Shown: positions 25,158 to 38,409 of the stretch, in pieces | How positions within the stretch are numbered: the first letter of the stretch is position 1 | Layout: every line of letters begins with the position of its first letter | From: Hawksworthiomyces lignivorus | Taxonomy: Eukaryota; Ascomycota; Sordariomycetes; Ophiostomatales; Ophiostomataceae | Assembly (NCBI GenBank): GCA_002917075.1 | Contig: NTMA01000039.1 | Coordinates: 124,001-188,000, forward strand | DNA length: 64,000 nt | Direction of reading: 5' to 3' | Notes under the pieces: model-generated | Database searches by the model: none | Seen by the model: the letters and a program-made list of their open reading frames with translations, nothing else | What the model was told of the DNA's origin: nothing | Made by a program: the position numbers and the translations under genes

Positions 25158-27868
25158 ATGAATAGACCAGGTACGAAATGGACACAAGATGAGCGTAGGC
25201 GCAGGACATGAGACAACGAGAGAGCACCCCTCACGCACAGCCTTCTGCACCATTTGTCGGCGTCTCCCACATAACAGGTGCAACATCATGATGTATTGAA
25301 TCGAAGCCCGGCCAAGCTCAATTTGGAAAGAGACCCAGTTCGTGCACATATCTCAGTCTACGCCGAGCGTGCGAAGCCATTGTGGTGATACAGCGGATCA
25401 TGCCATCGGCGCAAAGTACTTCGAGGTCGACGACGCAGCTTGTCTCTGCCACTTTACAAACTCTGCCTCTGCCTCTGATTCGAGCTCTCTCGCTTGCTCT
25501 CTCATACCTTGTGTTTTCATCTACGGCTCTTGTTCTCGCTCTTGATTCTTTCTTGCAACTGTTTTGCTGACGACTCTTTTCTCATGCAGGGGGCGTCCCT
25601 CAATCCCTTCGAGGCATACCGAGCGGTTTCAATGCTCAGCAACAACCACCACAACAGACGAGATCTGTATCGAACCGGTTACCCAATGGCAAGCTAGGTA
25701 GGACTACCTGTTTAGATAGAGAAGACAGCCGTAGGAGGCTTCTGCAGCTCACTAGAGCAGCAAAATGGCGGCCAACATAGGCTAACAACGAGCGTCTTAT
25801 TTGCTCTGCAAACAGGAAACAATGCATCTGGCTGGGCGTTTGGCTCTGGCGTACCACTCTCCGCCGCCGCTGCCGGAAATGCGGCTGTTGGCCTACAAAA
25901 TCAGTCTCGTCAGCAGCAGTTAGGAAGCAATATCAGTTTTGCCCAAAGCTTAGGTGGCTCCCAACCGGCCACCCCTCTTGACCTCTCGTAAGTCGGTCGT
26001 TTTCAAATCAAGGCTCAGCCTCGCACCATGCATGACATACTTTATGTTTGCACTTCACTTCACTTTCAATTCAAATCAACCCCGCTAGTTTTACCCTCCC
26101 CTTTCTTATTTCTTTCTCCTTTCGGTTTATTATTTTTGCTGCATCCTTTCGCTGCCCAGCTTTTCCGATACCAAACCATGCCAATTTTGGACTCGGACAT
26201 GTTCTCCGGAAGAGTGAAACTGCGAAGGCCTTGCCGGGCGCCAGCAGTCCAGCGGCTAGCCAGCTCATCCACAGCTAAAGACATGGCGTTTTCTGCTGTC
26301 GTGAAGCGGTACTTTCTCTCTCTTTGTCTGCATGGCCCTGCCTAGATGTCGCTTATACACGTGCTTTTCTCCTTAGTTTTTTTTTTTTCTTCGAAGATTT
26401 CATGAATTTTACGTTTCATGTATTGATTAAACTTGCAGGGAATTCCCCTCACTGTCAAATAGCTCTCAACTATCCAGCACAGGTCAACAGTCGTTATGGT
26501 CCGCTACAGGACAGCGAAATGTTGGAGGCCCGGCGATACAAAGGAGCGGCAACACGCCGTTGTCCTCGCAACAGAGCCAGCAGGACGACATGTTCGGCTC
26601 TGCGTCTCGAGGGACATCGAATCAAGGCTCGTTTCGGTTTGGAAATCAGGCCAATCTAGGCCAACCGACTCCGTCATCGCAGCCTAGTAGCATTGATGAT
26701 TTCCCACCCCTCAACCGCTCTGGCAATGCAGGTGACGTTGGGCAAGACCGCGCTTCCGGCCTGATGTCCAGCCTCAGCTATGGATCGCAGACGTCGGCCA
26801 CGTCGCCCGCCCCACAGAACGGTCGTGTAGGGAATGGCCTGCTTAACGCCTTGTCTGCCAACGTGCGCGGTGCAGGAGAAATGCGATCTCCTGTGGGCAC
26901 CCGTCCACAAGAGTCAAGAAGCCTTGTTGCCGAGGAAGATCCCCGGCCAAAACAGGACGGCGAACCTGTTCAGTCACCAAGAGGAGAGGCAGGGGGCCCG
27001 CCACCAACAGGCGGCGAGTCTCGCAGCTCTATCGGTGCGATTGGTGTGGATGGGGCGCCTTCAGCAAAGCCAAGAGATGAAGGCGAGCCTGCCGTGATAT
27101 CTATACAAGATCCTCTAGCTGGCCTGCCACAACTGGACAGATGGGGCGTGAAGGGCCTGCGGACGCTCATGAACAACCCTGATTATAGCGCGCTGGTATC
27201 CGGCTTTGGGCTAGATCTCAACTCTCTAGGTGTTGACCTGGGTTCGAACGAGTAAGTTGCCAACTTGATCCTGCAAGGAGTGAATTGTTCTGACAGCAAG
27301 ACAACAGACTCCTGTCGACACAGTCGTATTCTCTGTTTAACGGTGCCGCACCTCAACCGACAATCCCCAAATTCCGATTGCCAGATTGCTACAAAGTCTC
27401 AAACGTGGGACCGATCGAAAATAAAATCTCAAGCTTCAACGAGGAGACTCTCATGTGGATCTTTTATTCATGCCCCAACGACTACAAGCAGCATCTGGCG
27501 GCCGTTGAGCTGTAAGTTTTCTTAATCTCGACCTACTCTCCTCCCAAAAATCTGGCAAGCTAATGAAATTATTTACAGGAGCAACCGCAACTGGCGTTGG
27601 CACAAGAGGCAACAAGTCTGGCTGACCAAGGACGATATGATGATGCCACAAGTTCTGAGTATGAACCATGAGCGAGGGTATTACATCGTGTGGGACACGT
27701 CGAGTTGGCGCAAAGAGCGGGTAAGTTCCAGCGAAACAAAGAATTGAAGAACAGAGAATATCCTTGACAAGCTGTGTACTGACCGACATCTGGCAGACAC
27801 CTCGTGAGATCACTCTCAACTATGCCGATTTGGATAATGCCCCCATCGGGGCTGGTGGTGCTGTCTAG
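25158..27868 (+). CDS. not2: CCR4-NOT complex subunit NOT2 (CDC36)
   Basis: Seven exons (25158-25170, 25590-25697, 25816-25987, 26439-27251, 27308-27511, 27579-27720, 27797-27868) give 507 aa. The first coding exon is only 13 nt, followed by a 419-nt intron. The N-terminal two thirds are Gln/Ser/Gly-rich, with DFPPLNR and EFPSLS-type short motifs. WGVKGLRTLMNNPDYSAL and the C-terminal NOT2/3/5 domain follow, including FNEETLMWIFYSCPND, NWRWHKRQQVWLTKD and YYIVWDTSSWRKE. By family it scaffolds NOT1-NOT3/5 in the deadenylase and transcription-regulating complex. Intron 3 is unusually long (451 nt); the direct join reads PLDLS-EFPSLS, which fits the family. The gene converges on Yak1. Confidence 0.88.
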
Positions 27869-28866
27869 ATGTCTCGGGGAGCTATCATTATTAATTCGAG
27901 CGGAAGGTTGGAAGAACAATTTTTTTTAACTATGCAAAATTCCAAGGAGTCAGAACAAAGCAGAACAGGAAGGGAAGAAAAACGGACAGGGTAGCAAATC
28001 TGCAAGGACATTTTGCTTTATTCTCTCGATTTGACATAAAAGGGACTCAGAGTATTGTCTAGTTTTTCCTTGTATTTTGGGGTTAAAGGGAGTACGCGGC
28101 ACGGTTGCTCCATTTTGCTCACGCTGCCTATTTTTCTTTCTTTTATTAACTGATGGCTTGCTACTTTACCTAGCAGACGTCCGAGCATTAAGAAATGACG
28201 GGCGAAAGAGACAAACAGAAATGGCAAGGAATGAAACCAGAGAGGATTTGACGTCGTATGTGCTTCTCTGCCGTTTGCTGTGCCTTATTAACTAGACGTC
28301 AGCAACTTTTGCCACGCCATCAGCCTCGTGTTCCTTCTCCTCCCCCCCTTTCCCTCGACGGCTTGTAACAGTCACGGTTTGGCTGAATCTAGAATGAAAT
28401 GGTTGCTTTTGTAATCTCCTTTATGGTCAGAAAAGCAAGATAGACCTGCAAGACAAAGTACAGACGAGAGGCACCGATGTGTTCGCTTCGGCCTCATACG
28501 CAAGAAAAAATACGAGGGAGACACAAAGCTGCCGTGGAGAAATATAGAAAGCAAGAGGGCAAATCGTGTGTTTTGTTGAATGCTGTGAATGGTCTGGAGT
28601 TTATAAGAGGACGAGAATGAAAAAGAAAAAAAAAAAAAAAAAAGCTCTGAGACCTAGGATATGAAATTGACAACACGTTGAGAGAAAATGGGGAGAGACA
28701 GCAAGAAAAGAAAAGCCAAAAAAAGGAGAAACCTGAAGATCGACTCTTCGTCGTAGAAAACCAAAATCCAAAAAAGCCCTATCTTTTCTTCCTCACTTCA
28801 TCTTCCTTCAATTTCAAAAACCCTCCCTGTACCATTTGAAAAAGGGGACGTGGTCCGCCTGCAATA
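27869..28866. other. Convergent 3' region between NOT2 and Yak1
   Basis: Holds the 3' UTRs of both genes. Purine-rich text with an A-run at about 28629-28643 was noticed. No gene was seen. Confidence 0.6.
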
Positions 28867-31800
28867 TCAATGCCATGGACTGTTGCCGCCCATGAATCCT
28901 TCCTCTAACGTCCGTTCTTCCAAGTTGCGGATGAAATCGCGGTTACTGCCGCTCCGGCCGACACCACTGCCGTTGCCCCCAGCACCGCCATTTCCTCCCA
29001 TGCCGCCTATACCGCTGCCTGCTCCTAAGCCGCTGCCACCCATCTGAGTAGCACGGCTGCCTCGGCGTGCTGGCCGGCCGGACTGGTCCAGGCCGCCTAT
29101 TCCGTCAGCCGGCGGCGGGTAATAGGCAGGACTGGGCTGCAGGCGGATCGGCTGCGTCGGGTCTAAGTGGCTGGCAACCCGCTGGATCGCCGCAGGAATG
29201 CCACTGAGCTGCTGTTCCATGGTCGACGCTCGCTGTCGTGAGCGAGCTGTAGCAGCGGCGCTCTGCTGCTGCTGTTGCTGTTGCTGCTGCTGGTGATGGT
29301 AAGGATTCTGTGGCGCCCCCATGGAAGAGCCGTAGCCGCCTGCCGTCGCAATCTGCGGAGGCGCCTGTTGCGGTATGCCCATGGACCCATATGGATTGGG
29401 CTGCTGCGCTCCGTACGGTGGTGGTGCCGGCTGTGGTGCTGCCTGGCTGCTGCTCGGCGCATACATGTTGCCAGTATTATACATTGGCGGGGCGGCTTGG
29501 GTATGTAGAGCCTGCTGCGCAGTTTGCTGCTGCTGGTATGAGCTGGCGCTCAGGGCATACGCGTTCTGCGCGGCACTGTTCGCCTGGGCCTGGGCTGCTT
29601 GCGCGCGCTGTTTGCTATATGCCTCGGCTTGCTGCTGCTGCTGTGTGCCGGGCGCAGGCGACCGGTTTAGGGAGCTGGACTTTAGGTTCATGGGCGGCAC
29701 AAATGGCCCCGTGTACTTCTGCTGCGTGATGAAGGGATGGAGCTTGGCCTGCTGCGGTGACCATCTCTCGAGAGGGTTTATTGTGAGAAGGCCGCGCACA
29801 AAATCGATAAACGCAACGCGGTTGTTCATTTCTAGCACACCCGGTCAGTCAGCAGAAGGGAAGAGGGCGAAGGAGGCGAGGGCGAACAGCAAATCGCCGC
29901 GCAAAATTTAGCTTACCTCGGTCAATCTCGCTTTGCTTCATGTTCTTTCGCGGCATGGGATAGGTCTTGATGATCTCGGGCAGAGTGGTGGCTTGGAAGT
30001 AGCGCTTGCTTGGCTGCTCCTTTGTTCCATGCTCACGCGAGTACTGCTCCATGGACTTGAGCTGGTAGGTGCGCCGTCCGAATTCGTCTGCGCGGCGCTC
30101 GAAGAATTCGCCAGCCTGCTTGCCCATCTCAATCATCCAATTAGGCGGATTGCCAAGCATTTCGTTAATTCGCATCACTTGATTGTATTCGGACGATCCT
30201 GGGAAGAGCGGCAAGCCAAGGAACAGCTCGACCACAATGCAGCCGAGGGACCACATGTCGATGGCGGAGGAATATGGCAGGCCAAGCAACACTTCTGGGG
30301 ATCGATAAAAGCGGGACTGGATGTAAGTGTACACGGTCTGGCGCTCGTCACAGGCGGATCCGAAGTCAATGATTTTAATGATGGGGCTCTCGAGGTTCTT
30401 GAGCAAGATGTTCTCAGGCTTCAAGTCGCAGTGGATGAGACGGGCTTTGTTCAACAGGGCCAGCCCATTGAGCAGCTGCTGCGCGAAGACGCGCACGAGG
30501 GTCGTGCTGAGACCGCGGAACTGGTTCTGCTTGATTAGCTCATACAGATTAACACTGAGGAGCTCAAACACGAGGCACAGATGTTGGCGATGAATGAAAG
30601 TGTCCTTCAGGCGGAGCAAGTGGTGGTCGTCGTTCTTGTCGAGTTTCGTATTCAGCTAGAAGAAGGGCGTCAGTGCTGGGCACGCGCAAGAGCCACAAAG
30701 GAGGAAAATATGCGTACCAGATCTAGAACAGACACTTCCATCATGCTCTGGTTAAAGTAGGCGGTCTTGTTTTTGATGACCTTGACGGCGACGACCTCTT
30801 GGGTCTTCAGGTTCTGGCACTTGACTACCTGGCCGAATGTGCCCTGACCCAAGACGTCGAGAATGAGATAGCGGTTCCTAGGCAGAGAACAAGGTCTGCA
30901 GTTAGCAGCGGAAGCAGGAGCGCCAATGGGCGATTGTGAAAGATCAACAAGGGAGGGGTATGCCGCACTTGTGTCCCGCCTCTTCGGAGCCGAGAATGTC
31001 ATTGACGTAAAGGATGTAATCGCTGTCTTCGTTGTCGAAGCCATCGTTCTTGACTCCCTTGCTGGGCTTGGTGAGGACTCGCCGGGGGTTGCGCGACGAC
31101 TCGTATTTGAAGTGAGGGTTGCAGATGCGGTAGGTGGCCGGAAGGTGGACGGTCAGCGCTTGGAGGGGCTGGGGCAGTTGTCAGTCAGTCAGGGACAGCA
31201 ACAGCAACAACACTGTGCGGGATGACGGGGATGCGGGCAGACGTACGCTGATGAAACCTCCCTCTGGGTTTGCTCGCCGGAACGGCGGCTGGGATTTTAC
31301 TTTGGGCCGCAGGTCTCCTACACTTCTCAGTTTTTTGAACTCGGGAACGGGCCCGGGCGCCGGCGTGACCTTGCCGTTGTTGCCGCTCGAATTGTTGCTG
31401 CTGCCGTTGTTGCTGAGCGCCATAGCCGGCAGCTGGGGGCGGCGGGGCGATTTGTGCTCGCCGTATGCCCCGTCCATGGGGGAAAGGCCCGCGGAGACGG
31501 GGGAAGAATAGAGCTCGCTTCCCACGCCGCCAAGGCTGCCGTCGCCGCGCGCAGAGAGCGGGGGAAGTAGTGGCGGCGGCTGCTGCTGCTGCGGCTGCTG
31601 CTGCAGCGTGCCCTGCGAAGACTGCCGGCTGCTTGTGTAGTAGGGGCTCTGGGGGTGGTAGGGGCTGCTCTGGGTGGCGTAGTCGTTCTGTGGCCGAGCT
31701 GGCGATTGGCGGAGCGGCTGCTGCTGCTGCTGCTGGCCAGATGGCGTATACTGGTTCGCGGAGGCAGAGGTGGTGCCAGACTTTGGAGCGTACGGCGTGT

Positions 31801-32260
31801 AGGGAGAGGTGGGGGAGAGAACCTCCATGGGCGAGTAGCGTTGTGCAGCTGTGGACGGCTCTACGGGAGAGTGCAGGCCCGCCGCGCGGCCGCCCGCTGA
31901 GAGATTGTGATGATGATGGGGGCGGATGGGATACTTGACGCCGGCATAAGGGTCATGATGGCCACCTGCAGCGGCAGCAGCGGCGGCAGCGTCGTGCATC
32001 GCAATATCGCCGTTGCCGTCGCGTATCGAGTGTGCAGAGGACGGCGCGCTTGTGACCATGGGCGACCCGGGCAGGTTCTGGGTGTTTAGGGCGGCGCCGC
32101 CAGGGACGGCCGCATATTGCGGCGGCTGCTGAGGCAGCAGCTGCTGCTGCTGCTGTTGAGGTTGAGCACCGCCGCTGTATTCCCGTCCCATCTGGCTGTT
32201 GCCATTGTATCGCCGCGAGCCACTGGTGGGCGGCTCAGAATACGACGGCCATTGATCCAT
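28867..32260 (-). CDS. yak1: DYRK-family protein kinase Yak1
   Basis: Five exons (32260-31247, 31168-30969, 30877-30718, 30655-29917, 29831-28867) give 1025 aa. The N-terminal 340 residues are Gln/Pro/Ser-rich and likely disordered. PATYRICNPHFKYESS and NDGFDNEDSDYI precede the kinase domain, as in Yak1. The glycine loop LGQGTFGQVV starts at 414 and the ATP-site lysine is Lys437. The catalytic loop HCDLKPEN is at 533-540, DFGSAC at 555-560, and the activation-loop YTY (567-569) is the DYRK-type autophosphorylation motif. The kinase domain ends near WSPQQAKLHPFI. The tail is again Gln-rich, then Gly-rich near the C-terminus. By family it is a growth-inhibiting kinase acting opposite PKA/TOR signalling, in cytoplasm and nucleus. 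Flanking low-complexity tracts resemble prion-like domains. Confidence 0.92.
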
Positions 32261-35200
32261 GATAGCGGAGCGATGACAAACGGAGACGATGATGTGAACA
32301 GGGCGCGGGCGCGGCTGTGTTGGAGCTCACCACAAGACGGCGGCAGTGTCGCTGCCGTGGGTCGTTGTGGAAATTTCGGCTCCCGACGAGCGTCGTTTCG
32401 ATGTCGAGAAAAACGCTAGGTTAGCGGTCGAAAGGGAGAGCTGGAGCTGGAGCTGAAGCTGAAACCCGAAAAGCTTCCCCAGAATGCAGCAATCAGAGAA
32501 CAGAAGAGAAAAGACAAACGAAGAAGGAAAAAGAAAAAGCCAGAACCAGAGCCTGTTGAGGACGGGGGGGATGGGACGGATAACGCCCTTGCTCCCGCAG
32601 GTGTCTGTTGAGGAATGACAGAAAGATGGAGGTTGTGTCGCCGTCGTGGTCGACGGGGGCTTTTTTTTTTTCTTTGTCTATTTTCCAGCGGCGGCGGCGT
32701 TGATTTGGGCGCTCAGGCGCTCTCTCTCTCTTTCTCTCTCTCTCCCTCCTGTTTTCTCTCCAAGTTATTTTTTTTATTTTTTTTTTATTCTATTATTGAG
32801 TTTCGAGGTGTCGAGGCGGAAGGAGGGGAGGGAGGGCCATGGGGTGGGAGGGCAGGAGCAAAGGAGGGGGAGACTGACGGGGGTTGGCGTTGGCGCTGGC
32901 GCCGGCGTTGGACTTACGTTAGGAAGCAACAGCAGCAGCTGAGATGGGGAGAAAAACAACAAAAAGCCGCCAGGAAGCCCACTAAATCACTCGCGTAGCA
33001 GCGCACTAAAGGATGAAAACCCACGGCGTACAGTGAGCCTGGCCTGCCGCTAGCACTGCTCCTTCCAGCAAGGATCCAGCAAGGATTACGAGTACGACTG
33101 CTCCGTACGACTAACTACATAACAGAGCGGACGTAACCCCCACTACGCCGTAGCAACTGCAAGATTCCCCCGTCTCCTATCTAATAACTACATACTGCGC
33201 CAGTTTTTTGTTATTGAATATTGCTGACATGCAGCAGCGACTTGTAACGTGAGCCGCGGAAAGGAGAGAGTCATTGAAGAATGAGAAGAGAAAAAGGAGA
33301 AGAGATAAAGAGGAGAGCCGAGAGAGACGAGTAAAGAAAGGAGAGAGAAACAGAGAAAGAGGAGAGAGAGGGACAACTGGGTCGGGTTGCCAGAGGCGAA
33401 ACCATAAGCCCGCCAGATGGACAGCAAAACTGGCGAGGGCTGACTAAGGAAGAGAAGGGGCACCAATTCTGTTGCTAGAATGACCTCCTTTGGTTGTCTT
33501 TTGAATGAGGAAAAGTACAGGCAAAGTATGTATACGAGTACTCCATAGTCTGACAGCAGACGTCATCTCGTTCTCGCTCCCCCTGCACTCTGCCCACGTT
33601 TTCTGCCCATCGTGCCCACTTTAGCATATTTTCTGCACAAGCATCGCACGTCTTCAATCTGTCGGATTGCCTTGCACTTCTTCCCCGATCTCGACTTGTT
33701 CGTGTCAGGATGGGAGAAAACTGGTCGATGTGCAATTCATCTGACTTTCTCCCTAGCGCTGTTGTATTATGCTCTGCTCGCATGCAAAATGCTTAGAACC
33801 TAGCACTTCGCATGCTTCGACGCGTTTTAGCCGCCGTCTCGTCGCAGGAGCCAATCAGAGAGGACTACAACTGTGACTGTGATAAACCAAAACCCATTTG
33901 CTGCCCAAGCGTGCCTTTTTTCATAGTGAGCCGATTACAACGAGGACACGAGAGCATCACTCCGAAGCGAACAACTTGGCAAAAGCGGCCCCATGAACAC
34001 TGTCCTGAATCGTTTCGTAAACAAATTTTGTTTCTTTTCTCTCTTATTTTTGTGCAAGATTCGATCTCATAGAGAGCAAATCTAGGAGAGCTGCTCAGGC
34101 AAAAGGCGCGCGAGCCTCTATGCTGGTCCAATCCAACCTGAGCGTAGTGATCCAGCACGATTAAGTGTTCATTACAGTAGTGACACATCTGCGTTGTTCA
34201 AGCTGCAAGTGAAATAAGCCTGGTCGCCAGAGAGCATCAATAGCAGTTGAAAAGCAGCCAGTTGACTATGGGCAAACAATATGGTATCTAGTGAATGGTA
34301 GGAGGGGCCAGAAGAGAAGAAAAACAGCCTTGCAAACCGCAACGAACTAACCAAACCATCCAGATAACTTTTTTTTTTTTTCAAAACAGACCCATAGTGT
34401 AGGAGACGTCTCTCATTACCAAAATAGAAAGCAGAATACGACGGAGGAAGTAGCGAAACCACGAACAAGGGCAAAGACAAACACCATAGCTGTCATCGTA
34501 GTGACACAATGCCTCTGTAGATCACGTAATGTTGCCCAGATTAAGGGACCAAAAAATAGTACCAGAAACGTTAAAAGGAACGTGAATGGAAACGCAGGTA
34601 CAGCGAGAATGGAAGACAAGTAACAAGGAAGAACAGCGCCCCTTTTCTCCTACCCGGATCCGGTGAGTTCGCTCGTAAATAAAATAAATCGGTAAACAGC
34701 ATTCTTTGAGATTCGTTTCGAGTTGAACGATATATCAGAAATAACGAGAGAAGAGTAAAGAGACAAATAGAGACAAGTAAATAGAAACTGAAACATCAAG
34801 CGGGAGAGGAAGCCCAAAAAGAATAGCGAACCACCCCTCGGCGCCTGCTTGGTTGCCCAAGCTTGCGCGCACAAGGTAGCCAAAAACGAGTATAGAAAGG
34901 AGAGAGAGCGGAAAGAAACAAGAGGATGAAAGAGGAGAGGAAAAGCGAGCAGGAAATACCACAGTTCTGACGCTGCTCCTAAGGCAAAGCAGAGGCAGGT
35001 GCGGGCAGAAAAGAGAAACAGGAAAAAAAGGCCAACATGAAAAAAAGCTCGTTTTCTGCATTAAACTATACCATGCGTAAACGCTCACAAGATCAACACA
35101 ATATTGAAATCGTTTCCATTGCTAGGCTTCGGACAATGAGCGGCCGGGATTTTGCTGGCGCGCTGTAAATGCAGCTTCAGGTTTTGATGTTCTCGATCGA

Positions 35201-35397
35201 CTACAGGCGCCTCTGCCTGTGCTGTGCGACGTGCTGCAATATAGAAGCTCGTCCCATCAGCCTCGCAGCAGGTTGGGCTACAGGCGGCCCACCGCAATTG
35301 CCGATCTGGGATCACACCCAACTGTAGGCTGCAAGAAACACGACAGCGCAGTCCGTGCCTGCTGAGACAAAGCCCCCCTCCCTCTATCTGGCTCCGT
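32261..35397. other. Yak1 upstream region and Pub1 3' region
   Basis: 3.1 kb without a supportable gene. 32261-33000 is the upstream region of Yak1, with a strongly CT-rich plus-strand run at 32720-32760. 33240-33380 is GA-rich on the plus strand. 34000-35390 presumably includes the Pub1 3' UTR. Motif variants TACTCCATA (33539-33547) and GCTCCGTAC (about 33100-33108) occur here. Confidence 0.5.
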
Positions 35398-36881
35398 CTA
35401 TTGCCGGCCGTGACGCATACCGCCATACTGAGGGAAGTAAGTCGTGGGCGTACCAGGGTAAGGCCCGGGCGCCTGGGCGTTCTGGGGGCTATAAGACTGT
35501 TGTGAAGGGTCAAAGCCCTGAGCGTTTGGCGTCTTGTCCTTGCCCCACTGTATGAGAAAGTTAGCAACAGAAAGCTCCAGGCAACTGGGGCAAAGCAGAA
35601 AGAAAATGAAGCAGAGAATAAGAGAGCTCAACTCACGCTGCACTTCAGCGGACGACCATTCACATTGTAGCCGTTAAGCTGGCAGATGGCCATGGCGGCA
35701 TTCTCATGCGTATCCATCTTGATGAAAGAAAAGCCGCGGTCAGATTGGAAGCGGGACTCCACCACGTAACCAAAGTTCTGGAAGAGCGGCACCAGGTCGT
35801 TCTGCGTCGTGTACGGCGTCAGGTTGCCAACATAGCACGTGGTCTGCCACGCCGGGGTCTGGTTCACCACCATGTCGTAGCTGTGAACCCCGTGCGTCGG
35901 GAAGTGGTGGTGCCCAAATGGCGTTGTTGGCGTCATGCCCATCTGCTGCATGGCCTGCTGCTGGGCCATGGACGGCTGCCCCTTCTGGTTTGCCCAGTTG
36001 CACCGGATTGCGCGCGATCCAAGCCACTCGCCGTCCATAGTGCTCAAGGCTTTTTCAGCGTCTGGGCGCTCGCGGAAAGCGACAAAGCCGTACCCACGCG
36101 AGCGGCCTGTCTTCATGTCCCACATGACACGTGCTTCTGACACAGATCCAAACTGAGCAAAGGCTTGTGTGAGAATCTCGTCGTTGACCTCGTTGGACAG
36201 ATCTCCAACAAAAATATGGAAATGGCCAGAAGTGTCCTCTTTGCCCGTCGTATTCGACTGGTATGCCCAGTTCACCCGAATCTCCTGCAAAACAAAATAG
36301 TCAGCATCACACCGCAACCGCATCCATTTCCGCAGCTGCTCTGTGCATATGGGCGTGTCATACCGACTGGTGCACTCTCCGGCCATTAAGAGTCTGCATT
36401 GCGCGCTCAGCTGCGCCAGGGTCGTCATATTCGACGAAGCCGTAGTTGAAGCCCTTGGCCTGCGACTTGTCAGTTGGGTTTCTCTTTCGCTCTGCTATTC
36501 AGCCGCCCATCCGCCCGGGCTCGAAATGGTAATGCCTACGTTCTTGTCCGGAATGATCTTGACGTTCTGAACGTGTCCAGTCGTCTCGAAGATCTGGCGC
36601 AGCACGTCTTCGGTGACACGCTGGTCGAGACCGCCGACGTACAGTGCTCGTTTGTTGGGCTCCGGCGCGGAACGCCGAGCGAACCCCCCGGCACTCGTAG
36701 GCGACATCAGGCCGCTCTTGTCACCGCCAATGGGGGACGTGATTGCCGTCGGGATCGGGTTTGTGTTCTGAGGGATGTGGAGAGGAGGAGGCGGCATGTG
36801 TGCGGGGTTCGACTGGCCATTCTGGTTGTTGTCGAAACCTGAGGCGCCGTTGTTCGGCTGCGAAGAGACGGGATCGGCCAT
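35398..36881 (-). CDS. pub1: Triple-RRM RNA-binding protein Pub1/TIA-1 family
   Basis: Four exons (36881-36540, 36459-36364, 36284-35637, 35547-35398) give 411 aa, with all introns in phase 0. RRM1 (about 79-154) has RNP2 LYVGGL at 80-85 and RNP1 FNYGFVEY, split by intron 1. RRM2 (about 168-245) has HIFVGDL and RGYGFVAF. RRM3 (about 295-366) has CYVGNL and RGFSFIKM. The RRM2-RRM3 linker is Gln/Met/His-rich and the C-terminal tail is Gly/Pro/Gln/Tyr-rich. This three-RRM order matches Pub1/TIA-1 and the related Nam8. By family it binds U-rich and poly(A)-proximal mRNA and joins stress granules. The upstream DNA read in the gene's direction is a long CT-rich tract. Confidence 0.9.
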
Positions 36882-38380
36882 GATGAATGATGATAGTAAA
36901 CAGGAGATCGAAAAATCGAAGGAACGGTTCGTGAATTCGTGGCTCGTTCAGAAAAGACGAAATTTTACTACCAAAGAAAGAAAACCCCAAGGAATTTGTG
37001 CACTCAATAGTATAGGCGGCTGAAAGAAAAATCGTCCCGAGAAAACAGACGAGATCGATAGGAATTAGGCGATCGGAGATGCGTGAGGTGTAATAAAAAG
37101 GGGACAAGAAAAACCTACATTTAGCTCATATAATTAGCCCCCCGTCAAACAACAAAACAATAAGATGAGGTGAGGTTAAGAGCGCCTGGCTTTAGGTACA
37201 AGTGGGACCAAGAAGAGGACCCTCATCAAGGGGCACTGACCAAAGTGGCCCATGCAGAAGCGCAACGCGGTGAACAGAGGACGAGATCTCACTTGAGCAG
37301 AGGTCGTGAGGTGAAGAAGAGAGAGACACACACAAATGCACAAAAAAGTTTAAGACGACGAGGTGGAGGGAGATAGCGAGGTCTTCTAACGCAGAAGATA
37401 ACTTACAAGATCAAGCTTGGCAAATGGTCTAAGGCGCCGGCCAGTGAGACAATGCAAAACAGGAGAGCAGAGAGCAAGCAACGACAAAGGTTGAGTTTGC
37501 TGAAGAAAATAGGTCTTCTAGACAGAACGAGGTATCACGGGCACTAGTCAAGCTGCGAAGAGGTAACGCCGACGCCAACAAAGCAGGGAGACTTATGCGG
37601 TGGCAAAAGAGAAAATGCCGATGTCTGAGGGAGCAACCAAAATCTTGCGACAGGATGAAGAGCAAGAAGAAGCGGATCAAGGTGAATTGAGGATGAAGAA
37701 GAGAGAGGAGGGGGGAGGGGGGTGTAGCTAAAGATAAGAGAGTAAGAAAGGTGCAAGGAGAGGGAGGCGAGGAGGAGCTAGAAATAAGAGGACGAAGCAA
37801 GGAGAAATAAGAAATCAAAGAAAAGGAAAGAAAAGAAACGGCGTATCCTCTGAAAAGGAAAACGAAGCAGCAGTCCGAACAAAAACAAAAAAGATGACGA
37901 TTTTGTTGCTTAGGGAAGAGGAGCGAAAGGAGAGGAGAGGAGGAGAGGAGAAAAGCAAAGTGGGTGGAGAAAGAAAAAAAAAACAAAAGGAAGAAAAGCA
38001 AATTCTGAGGAAAAATTCTTATATCAGAAATAAGAAAAAAGGTAACAATAAATTGGAACAAGATAAATAAAAAACGGGCAGAGAAAGGGAAAGAGGGAGG
38101 GCTCGTCCCAGGAGGGAAAGAAGGAGGGGATGGGATGCACACACAGCCAAAGAGCAAGCGAGAGAGAGGAAAGGGCAAGGGCGTTTCAACAGACGGTGGC
38201 GGTGGTGGGCGGGCGGGAGGCCAAAGCTAGTGCTCCGCGCGTGGGTGCTAGCGTGCTACTGACAGCGATTTTGGAGAGGGGCGGAGGAGGCAAGTGTTGG
38301 TAGTGGGAGATTCTAGCGGCTCTGTAGCTGTTTCGAAGAGCCGTTGAAGACAGCTGGCTGGGTCAAGCAGCTAATACGGA

Positions 38381-38409
38381 GTGTGTGCGTGTGTGTGTGT
38401 GTATGTGTG
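38381..38409. repeat. GT microsatellite, imperfect
   Basis: About thirteen GT units with single interruptions (GC and AT). Adjacent to a TACGGAGTG motif at 38375-38383. Confidence 0.85.

Noticed and set aside
37429..38178. 249-codon minus-strand open frame rich in Phe, Leu and Ser
   Set aside because: It comes from the polypyrimidine tract upstream of Pub1. CT-only sequence has almost no stop codons. No conserved motif.
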